Shown here piece after piece: positions 1 to 5,052 of a stretch of 5,960 nt of DNA (position 1 is its first letter; the number at the start of each line of letters is the position of its first letter). The notes beneath the pieces were generated by a model, which searched no databases, had not been told where the DNA came from, and worked only from the letters and a program-made list of their open reading frames with translations. Made by a program: the position numbers and the translations under genes. This stretch comes from Candidatus Falkowbacteria bacterium CG10_big_fil_rev_8_21_14_0_10_43_10 (GTDB lineage: Bacteria > Patescibacteriota > Patescibacteriia > Patescibacteriales > XYC2-FULL-47-12): assembly GCA_002773655.1 (NCBI GenBank), contig PFAR01000028.1, forward strand, positions 1 through 5,960, written 5' to 3'.

Positions 1-27
1 GAACTATTTTTGTTTTTTTTCTCCTTG

Positions 28-45
28 TGTTATAATATATATAAT
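28..45 (+). promoter_or_regulatory. Extended -10 promoter for the first gene
   Basis: A perfect TATAAT lies at 31-36 and is preceded by TGT at 28-30, which makes a consensus extended -10 element (TGnTATAAT). No convincing -35 box sits 16-18 bases upstream; that stretch is a T-rich run. A second TATAAT occurs at 40-45 without the TG extension. A start near 43-52 would give an AT-rich leader of about 50-60 bases before the ATG at 104. The motif match is seen directly; use as a promoter is inferred, and AT-rich DNA can produce such matches by chance. Confidence 0.55.
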
Positions 46-103
46 TATAGCATAAGTCAATACTTTTAAACATTTAAAATTAAGATTTTATTTTATTTAA
101 ATT

Positions 104-604
104 ATGGCGGAAATAAAGCCTCCAATTGACTCAATTGATGAAGTTATTAGCTGGGCAGTGCCGGAGTATGACAAGCGCGAGCGGAGCAAGAGATGGTATA
201 TTATATCCTCAATCGCCGCTTTAAGTATTCTAGTTTATTCCGTTTGGACGGGGAATTTTTTATTTGTCGTCATTATAGTTTTATCCGCCTTAGTGATTAT
301 AACTAATGATTTTCGCCAGCCGGATATAATTAATTTTTCCATCGGCGATGAAGGATTAATCCTCGGCAAGAAGTTCATTGATTATAGCGAATTGAAAAAT
401 TTTTCCATTATTTACAAGCCGCGGCAGGATGTGAAGCAGCTTTATTTTGAATTTAATAATATTTTCCGCCCCCAGCTGTCAATTTATCTGGGAAATATTA
501 ATCCCTTGAAAATTCGGGACATTCTGCTAAACTACCTGCAGGAAGATTTAGAGCGGGAAAACGAGCCGCTCTCCGAACAGCTGGGGAAACTATTTAAAAT
601 TTGA
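104..604 (+). CDS. Small two-helix membrane protein of unknown function
   Basis: A 166-residue protein I cannot assign to a named family. A charged N-terminus with the motif SWAVPEYDKRERSKRWY (residues 16-32) leads into two close hydrophobic segments, about residues 32-48 and 52-67, separated by a short WTGN turn: a membrane hairpin. The remaining ~95 residues look soluble, alternating short beta-like stretches (FSIGDEGLILGKK, NFSIIYKP, QLYFEF, LSIYLG) and ending in an amphipathic helix (about 134-150) and an acidic tail. Hairpin plus beta-rich domain resembles small membrane proteins with a bacterial PH-like domain; this is shape-based inference only. With the positive-inside rule, the KRERSKR stretch before helix 1 and the C-terminal domain would both be cytoplasmic. 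The ATG at 104 has no Shine-Dalgarno but is the natural start. It is followed by a terminator and so is probably its own transcription unit. Confidence 0.85.
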   Translation: MAEIKPPIDSIDEVISWAVPEYDKRERSKRWYIISSIAALSILVYSVWTGNFLFVVIIVLSALVIITNDFRQPDIINFSIGDEGLILGKKFIDYSELKNFSIIYKPRQDVKQLYFEFNNIFRPQLSIYLGNINPLKIRDILLNYLQEDLERENEPLSEQLGKLFKI

Positions 605-625
605 TAAAACAAACAGCGTACAGCC

Positions 626-650
626 AAAACAGGGTGTCAGCCCTGTTTTT
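626..650 (+). terminator. Intrinsic terminator after the membrane-protein gene
   Basis: AAAACAGGG (626-634) pairs perfectly with CCCTGTTTT (641-649) around a six-base loop TGTCAG, and the 3' arm runs into five T's (646-650). It lies 21 bases after the stop codon of the membrane protein. Because the 5' arm begins with four A's, the element could also work on the minus strand, but no minus-strand gene is visible nearby. Oddly, the tRNA begins only seven bases downstream. Confidence 0.8.
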
Positions 651-657
651 CAATTCA

Positions 658-729
658 GCACCCGTCGTTCAACGGATAGGACGCAAGCTTGCGGAGCTTG
701 CAATAGAGGTTCGATTCCTCTCGGGTGCA
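658..729 (+). tRNA. tRNA-Arg, anticodon GCG
   Basis: The 72 bases fold into a full cloverleaf. The acceptor stem GCACCCG (658-664) pairs with CGGGTGC (722-728) and the discriminator is A729. The D arm is GTTC/GGAC with loop AACGGATA. The anticodon stem CAAGC/GCTTG encloses the loop TTGCGGA, giving anticodon GCG at 691-693 with U33 and a purine at 37. The variable loop has four bases (CAAT), and the T arm is AGAGG-TTCGATT-CCTCT. A15 and U48 can form the Levitt pair. GCG reads CGC and CGU, so the identity is arginine, supported by the A in the D loop (A20-like) and an acceptor stem similar to bacterial tRNA-Arg. CCA is not encoded (the next bases are CAA), so a CCA-adding enzyme is needed. Position 9 is C, where A or G is usual. 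Most bacteria use ACG edited to ICG for this codon box, which makes G34 unusual. Confidence 0.95.
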
Positions 730-776
730 CAAAACTAAGTGACTAATCAATTAGGTAACTAAATAACTATCTTAAT

Positions 777-1859
777 ATGTCTAAAAAAAGAATCTGCCTC
801 TTGTTCGGCGGCAAAAGCGGGGAGCACGAAGTTTCCCTGCAGTCAGCCAAGTCAATTTATGAAGCCCTTGATAAGGAAAAGTACGAAGTGTTGTTGGTGG
901 GAATCGATAAGCAGGGAAAGTGGCGGCTGGGAAACAGCGCCAATTATCTGCTTAATGCCGATAGCGGCGATTACACCCAGACAAAATTAAACACAGAAGC
1001 GATGCAGGCGATTGTGCCGGTTTCCGATAATAATACAACTAGCTTAATATCGCAAAGCAACGGCCGGGAAATGGGCAAGGTAGATATAGTCTTGCCGGCA
1101 GTGCACGGCCCCTATGGAGAGGACGGAAAATTGCAGGGCATGCTGGATATGTTGGGCGTGCCGTATGTTTTCTCCGGCACTTTAGCCAGCGCGCTAGCCA
1201 TGAACAAAGCTAAAACCAAATTGATTGCCAAAAGCATTGGCTTAACAGTGGCCGAAGATATTGTTTTAGAAAAAGACAACGAATATAATATTAATAACAT
1301 TATCAATAAACTTTCACTGCCAATCGTAGTGAAGCCCAATGAGCTTGGCTCTTCCGTCGGCACTACTATTGTCAATTCGGCCCAAGAGCTCAAAGCCGGC
1401 ATTAAAGAAGGATTTAAATACGACCATACCTTAATTTTAGAGCAATTTATTAAAGGCCGGGAATTGACTGTTCCGATAATGGGCAATAATTCGCCTAAAG
1501 CTTTACCGGTTATAGAAATTATCCCTAAGGTTTCCGGCTGGTTTGATTATCGGGCAAAATATGCCGTTGGCGGCAGTGATGAAATTTGTCCGGCTGATAT
1601 TCCGGGAGATATAAAGAGTAAAATTCAAGAGATGTCAGTTAAAATATTTAAAGCAGTAGGCTGCGCGGACTTGGCCAGAGCGGATTTTATTTGGAGCAAA
1701 GAAAACGGCGAGTTATATTTTTTAGAAATCAATACTATTCCCGGATTGACAAAAAATAGCCTGACACCTAAAGCGGCCAAGGTGGCGGGAATGAGTTTTA
1801 GCGAATTTTTAGATAAATTAATTAAACTAGCTGAAAAAAGATATAATAAAAAACTATGA
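777..1859 (+). CDS. ddl: D-alanine--D-alanine ligase
   Basis: A cytoplasmic ATP-grasp enzyme that joins two D-alanines with ATP hydrolysis to make the dipeptide used by MurF for peptidoglycan precursors. At 360 residues it has normal family length. The N-terminal domain shows GGKSGEHEVSLQSAKSI (11-27; E16 matches the substrate-contacting Glu of E. coli DdlB) and VHGPYGEDGKLQG (109-121). The ATP-binding core has VVKP (K186), the GSSVG loop (191-195) and LEQFIKGRE (221-229). The omega loop FDYRAKY (256-262) keeps the Lys-Tyr pair (K261, Y262) typical of D-Ala:D-Ala ligases rather than D-lactate-type resistance ligases. R301, D303, E317 and N319 (ARADF, LEINT) match the catalytic Arg and metal ligands, followed by PGLT and NSLTP. 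The ATG at 777 has no clear Shine-Dalgarno. The stop overlaps the start of alr in ATGA, suggesting translational coupling. No missing residue or frameshift is seen. Confidence 0.97.
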   Translation: MSKKRICLLFGGKSGEHEVSLQSAKSIYEALDKEKYEVLLVGIDKQGKWRLGNSANYLLNADSGDYTQTKLNTEAMQAIVPVSDNNTTSLISQSNGREMGKVDIVLPAVHGPYGEDGKLQGMLDMLGVPYVFSGTLASALAMNKAKTKLIAKSIGLTVAEDIVLEKDNEYNINNIINKLSLPIVVKPNELGSSVGTTIVNSAQELKAGIKEGFKYDHTLILEQFIKGRELTVPIMGNNSPKALPVIEIIPKVSGWFDYRAKYAVGGSDEICPADIPGDIKSKIQEMSVKIFKAVGCADLARADFIWSKENGELYFLEINTIPGLTKNSLTPKAAKVAGMSFSEFLDKLIKLAEKRYNKKL

Positions 1860-2965
1860 ACTCTCTATCTTGGGTGGAAATAAACACTCAAGCCATAAAA
1901 TATAATATCGGGCAGTTTAGAAAGTTGTTGCCAAAAAATTATAAAATAGCAGGAGTGATAAAAAGCAACGCCTACGGCCATGGGATGATCCCGATGGCTG
2001 AATTTTTATATAAGGAAAAATTGGTTGAATACCTGGCGGTGGCCAATGATTTAGAGGCATTGGAACTGCGTGCCCGCGGCGTAAAATTGCCGATTATAGT
2101 TTTAAGTTATTGGGATGAAAAAAATTTTCCGGAATTGATAAATAATAATATTGAAATCGCTGTTTATAATTTAGAACAGATTAAATCATTGCGTAGAGAC
2201 GCCCCGGTGGGGCGTCTGAAAATCCACCTGAAAATTGATACCGGTATGAACCGGCTAGGTGTCAAACCAGAAGAGGTTGATGATTTTATAAATAAAATAA
2301 AAAATACCCCCTATATTAAATTGCAGGGCCTTTTTTCTCATTTCCCCGTTGCCGATGAAGACATAAAATTCACCGGCCGGCAGTTTTTGCAATTTAAAGA
2401 CATTGTTGCTAAGATAAAGCGGCGCACTGCCGTTCCTTTCGTTCACATTGCCAATTCCGCGGGCGCTTTTTTTATGGACGAAACCTGCAATTTGTTGCGT
2501 TTAGGCATAGCGATGTATGGACTGCAACCCGCCTTCGCCAAGCCTTCGGCTCAAAATCCGCAATTTAAGCTTCAGCCGGCGTTAAGCTGGAAAACAAAAG
2601 TCATTCAAGTAAAAAATATAAAAGCCGGTGAAAGATTAAGCTATGGGTTAACGTATAAATTTAAGAAGGACGCAAAGATTGCCGTGCTGCCGATAGGCTA
2701 TGGGGACGGTTATGACAGAGGGTTATCAAATTGCGGTGAGGTATTGATAAGAGGCAAGCGCTGTCCGGTGCGCGGGCGGGTCTGCATGAATTTAACCATG
2801 GTTGAAGTTAATGAAAGCGTGCGGGAAGGCGATGAAGCCGTTTTAATCGGCAGGCAGGGAAGCGAAGAAATCACTGCGGACGAATTAGCAGGGAAGATTG
2901 GTACAATTAATTATGAAATTGTGACCAGAATAAATTCGGAACTAGAAAAAATTTTAAAATTTTAA
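1856..2965 (+). CDS. alr: Alanine racemase (PLP-dependent)
   Basis: Interconverts L- and D-alanine in the cytoplasm and so supplies the substrate of the Ddl encoded just upstream. The 369 residues are normal length for a fold-type III PLP enzyme. K36 in VIKSNAYGHG is the Schiff-base lysine. HLKIDTGMNRLG (124-135) carries the conserved Arg (R133). HIANSAG (197-203) and RLGIAMYGL (215-223) hold the PLP phosphate and pyridine contacts, with R215 the expected pyridine-nitrogen partner. LSYGLTY (261-267) provides the second catalytic base, Y263, from the partner subunit. PIGYGDGYDRGLSN (279-292), RVCMNLTMVEV (308-318) and NYEIVTRI (352-359) complete the C-terminal beta domain. Two small departures from common consensus: RPGI is RLGI, and CMDQ is CMNL. 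The ATG lies in the ATGA overlap with ddl and lacks a Shine-Dalgarno, consistent with coupled translation. A palindrome is embedded at codons 113-121. Confidence 0.97.
   Translation: MNSLSWVEINTQAIKYNIGQFRKLLPKNYKIAGVIKSNAYGHGMIPMAEFLYKEKLVEYLAVANDLEALELRARGVKLPIIVLSYWDEKNFPELINNNIEIAVYNLEQIKSLRRDAPVGRLKIHLKIDTGMNRLGVKPEEVDDFINKIKNTPYIKLQGLFSHFPVADEDIKFTGRQFLQFKDIVAKIKRRTAVPFVHIANSAGAFFMDETCNLLRLGIAMYGLQPAFAKPSAQNPQFKLQPALSWKTKVIQVKNIKAGERLSYGLTYKFKKDAKIAVLPIGYGDGYDRGLSNCGEVLIRGKRCPVRGRVCMNLTMVEVNESVREGDEAVLIGRQGSEEITADELAGKIGTINYEIVTRINSELEKILKF
2193..2217 (+). repeat. Palindromic element inside alr
   Basis: AGACGCCCC (2197-2205) and GGGGCGTCT (2209-2217) form a perfect 9-bp stem around the three-base loop GGT. 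The left arm is preceded by GTAG (2193-2196), but the right arm continues as GAAA, so an originally longer symmetric arm may have decayed on one side. In the alr frame the element encodes RRDAPVGRL (residues 113-121), just before the conserved HLKIDTGMNRLG, where racemases vary in sequence and length. Palindromes built on GTAGAGACGC/GCGTCTCTAC are, from memory, a common dispersed short repeat in several bacterial phyla; membership here is inference. Confidence 0.6.
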
Positions 2966-2970
2966 TTATA

Positions 2971-3056
2971 TTAGGCGCGTACAAAGGATTTGTATTCACC
3001 CCGGTGAAATTGCCATGCAGTATTTCACGGGGTTAATGGTTCGCTAGCGCGTTTAA
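2971..3056 (+). other. Folded intergenic element between alr and dnaG
   Basis: This 114-base gap (2966-3079) holds no gene. Three helices can form together. P1 pairs TTAGGCGCG (2971-2979) with CGCGTTTAA (3048-3056), with two G-U pairs. P2 is TACAAA-GGA-TTTGTA (2980-2994). P3 pairs 2995-3010 with 3022-3036 (core ACCCCG/CGGGGT and TGAAAT/ATTTCA) with one bulged G (3004) and one C-T mismatch, capped by an 11-base loop that can pair further (TGC/GCA). P1, P2 and P3 abut with no unpaired bases; 3037-3047 is the only long joining strand. There is no T-tract, so it is not an ordinary terminator. It could be a cis-acting leader of dnaG-rpoD, a processing site, or a small inverted-repeat mobile element. 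A weak promoter-like pair (TTGCCA at 3010, GTTAAT at 3032, 16-base spacing) also lies within it. I do not recognise a known riboswitch class. Confidence 0.5.
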
Positions 3057-3079
3057 ATATGTAAAGCATTCCTTGAGCT

Positions 3080-5008
3080 ATGGATCAAAAAGACGAAATA
3101 AAATCGAGGCTGGATTTAGTGGAAGTAATCAGGGAATATATCCAGCTCAAGCCGGTGGGGGTTAATTTTCAGGCCAGGTGTCCGTTTCATCGGGAAAAAA
3201 CCCCTTCTTTTATTGTATCGCCGGAGAGGCAAATCTGGCGCTGCTTCGGCTGCAATAAGGGCGGGGATGTTTTCAGTTTTGTAATGGAGATGGAAGGTTT
3301 AAGCTTCGTGGAAGCGCTGCGGTTGCTCGCGCCCAAGGCCGGAGTGACTTTACAGTGGCAGAATCAAAAGGAAACCAGCCGGCGCAACCGCTTGCTGGAT
3401 GTTATGGATTTAGCGGTCCGATATTATCATCAGCTGCTGATTGAATCGCCAGACGCCAAACCGGCGCTGGAGTATTTAAAAGGGCGGGGGTTGGAAGATA
3501 AAACCATAGAAAATTGGCAGATCGGCTACAGCCGCGACAGCTGGGATGACGCCTTTAATTTTTTTCAAGGCAGGGGATTCAGCGAACAGGAAATATTTTT
3601 AGCCGGCTTGACCGTAAAAAAAGATCCCCGCAATACTGCGGGACAGGCAGGATTTTATAATCGCTTCCGCGGGCGGATAATGTTTCCCGTCAATGATGTT
3701 AACGGCAATTCAGTTGCCTTCTCCGCCCGCATCAGCCCCGAACGCGAAGCAGTGGAAAAAATGGGCAAGTATATAAATTCACCTCAGACGCAGATTTATG
3801 ACAAAAGCAGGATACTGTTCGGACTTGATAAAGCCAAGCAGTTTATCCGCGAGCAGGGGAATGTGATTGTCGTTGAAGGGCAGATGGATGTTATTTCTTC
3901 TCATCAGGCGGGCGTTAATAATGTCGTGGCCAGTTCCGGCACGGCCCTATCGGCGGACCAGATTAAGCTGATAAAGCGCTATACTAATAATATTTTATTT
4001 TCTTTTGACGTTGATGCCGCGGGAATATCCGCCGCCAATAGGCAAATAGAGGAAGGAACGGCGCAAAAATTAGTCAGGGAAGAGCAGCTGACCGACGGGG
4101 AGGATAATTTAGGAAAAATGCGCAAATATATTTATCCGGCCTTAAGCCATGATACAAATATCAAAGTGATACAAGTGCCGGGGGGCAAGGATCCGGACGA
4201 ATGCATCAGAAACAATCCCGATGACTGGCAACAGGCTATTAAAAATGCAGTCAGCGTAATGGATTATTATTTTAATAAAACGCTGTCCGGGCTGGATTTG
4301 TCCGATATCGCCCGCAAGAAAGAAGCGGCCGCCAAAATATTAAATATTATTGTTAATATTAATAATGTTATTGAACAGGATGCCTGGTTAAGAAAACTGT
4401 CGGGGGATTTGGAGGTCAGCGAGCAGGTTCTGCGGGAAGCGATCGCCGCCGGCCGGAAAGCAAAGCAGGCAAAAAGCGTTAATTCCGAAAGCCGCCCCGG
4501 CGCTGTTAATCCGCTGCCGCCCGGAACCGGTTACGCGGAAATTTTTTCCGAATCCCTGCTGGCTTTGGTAATGAAATTTCCCCAGCACCTCGGTTATGTC
4601 ATCAGGCAGATAAAGCCGGAAATGCTGGCTAAGGGATATCACCGCGAGTTTTACAAGAAGCTGGTTATCTATTATAATATAATAAGCAATGCTCACGCGT
4701 TTGATTATGGGCATTTTAGAGTATGGCTGGAAAATAATATTGAAGATGAGCAGGTCCTTATCAGATTGGAGGAATTAATCAGCAAACTGGCTCTTTTAGG
4801 AGATAAGGATTTTTATGAAATAGACAACGACCAGGCCAAGCTGGAAATAGGAAAAATCACTAATCAAATTAAGCGCAAATATTTAAATAAGAAGATGCTG
4901 GTTATGGAGCGGCAATTCAGCGAAGCGGAAAAAAGCGGCGGGCCGGAAATAAAAAAATTAATGGAGGAGTTTAAAACGATCGCGGACGAAATAAGGCAGC
5001 TTAATTAA
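3080..5008 (+). CDS. dnaG: DNA primase
   Basis: Synthesises the RNA primers for chromosome replication at the fork, working with the DnaB helicase. The 642 residues match the family (about 600). An N-terminal CHC2 zinc finger has C34, H37, C55 and C58 (RCPFHREKTPSF, WRCFGCNKGGDVFSF). The RNA-polymerase core contains NRFRGRIMFPV (194-204) and KYINSPQTQIYDKSRILFGLDKAK-type motifs (from 230). The TOPRIM domain has EGQMD (E266, D270) and FSFDVDAAG (D310, D312), then PGGKDPDE (367-374). Between FDVDAAG and PGGKDPDE there are about 25 more residues than I recall in E. coli DnaG. Residues ~490-642 are helical and probably form the helicase-binding domain, poorly conserved as usual. A hairpin-forming stretch encodes the loop DPRNTAGQAG before the RFRGR motif. 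The ATG at 3080 has no Shine-Dalgarno at useful spacing. rpoD follows 44 bases later, suggesting a shared transcript. Confidence 0.97.
   Translation: MDQKDEIKSRLDLVEVIREYIQLKPVGVNFQARCPFHREKTPSFIVSPERQIWRCFGCNKGGDVFSFVMEMEGLSFVEALRLLAPKAGVTLQWQNQKETSRRNRLLDVMDLAVRYYHQLLIESPDAKPALEYLKGRGLEDKTIENWQIGYSRDSWDDAFNFFQGRGFSEQEIFLAGLTVKKDPRNTAGQAGFYNRFRGRIMFPVNDVNGNSVAFSARISPEREAVEKMGKYINSPQTQIYDKSRILFGLDKAKQFIREQGNVIVVEGQMDVISSHQAGVNNVVASSGTALSADQIKLIKRYTNNILFSFDVDAAGISAANRQIEEGTAQKLVREEQLTDGEDNLGKMRKYIYPALSHDTNIKVIQVPGGKDPDECIRNNPDDWQQAIKNAVSVMDYYFNKTLSGLDLSDIARKKEAAAKILNIIVNINNVIEQDAWLRKLSGDLEVSEQVLREAIAAGRKAKQAKSVNSESRPGAVNPLPPGTGYAEIFSESLLALVMKFPQHLGYVIRQIKPEMLAKGYHREFYKKLVIYYNIISNAHAFDYGHFRVWLENNIEDEQVLIRLEELISKLALLGDKDFYEIDNDQAKLEIGKITNQIKRKYLNKKMLVMERQFSEAEKSGGPEIKKLMEEFKTIADEIRQLN
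3627..3642 (+). repeat. Hairpin-forming palindrome inside dnaG
   Basis: CCCGCA (3627-3632) pairs perfectly with TGCGGG (3637-3642) around the loop ATAC. It encodes part of DPRNTAGQAG (residues 182-191), a loop between the conserved GLTVKK and NRFRGRIMFPV stretches that is usually shorter, by my recall of primase sequences. The pairing is seen directly; origin as an inserted element is inference, and a 6-bp stem can arise by chance. Confidence 0.35.
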
Positions 5009-5052
5009 AGATGCCGGATTTTTTCCTGCGGCCGCGAGCTGAAGTTTAATTT

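Noticed and set aside
7..20. T-rich run at the window start as the tail of an upstream terminator
   Set aside because: No hairpin is visible before it within the window, so it cannot be supported.
1112..1486. 124-codon minus-strand open frame inside ddl
   Set aside because: It is covered by a fully conserved Ddl coding region on the other strand and has no domain or start signal of its own.
777..1859. VanA/VanB-type D-Ala--D-Lac resistance ligase
   Set aside because: The omega loop keeps the Lys-Tyr pair (K261, Y262) of ordinary D-Ala:D-Ala ligases and there are no van neighbours.
2255..2446. 63-codon minus-strand open frame inside alr
   Set aside because: Short, opposite conserved racemase sequence, with no independent support.
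2971..3056. A known riboswitch or a plain terminator in the alr-dnaG gap
   Set aside because: The hairpins lack a T-tract, and I could not match the loops or junctions to any riboswitch class I know, so it is reported only as an unassigned folded element.
4336..4372. Very AT-rich run with several small palindromes, at first resembling an origin-like unwinding element
   Set aside because: It is in frame in dnaG and simply encodes an Ile/Asn/Val-rich helix (ILNIIVNINNV); no DnaA-box cluster is nearby.
4388..4714. 108-codon minus-strand open frame inside dnaG
   Set aside because: It lies opposite the primase C-terminal part; no motif or upstream signal supports it.
3080..5008. FSFDVDAAG in place of FDGDxAG as a possible loss of primase activity
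   Set aside because: Both metal-binding aspartates (D310, D312) and the upstream EGQMD motif are intact; the middle residue varies in the family.
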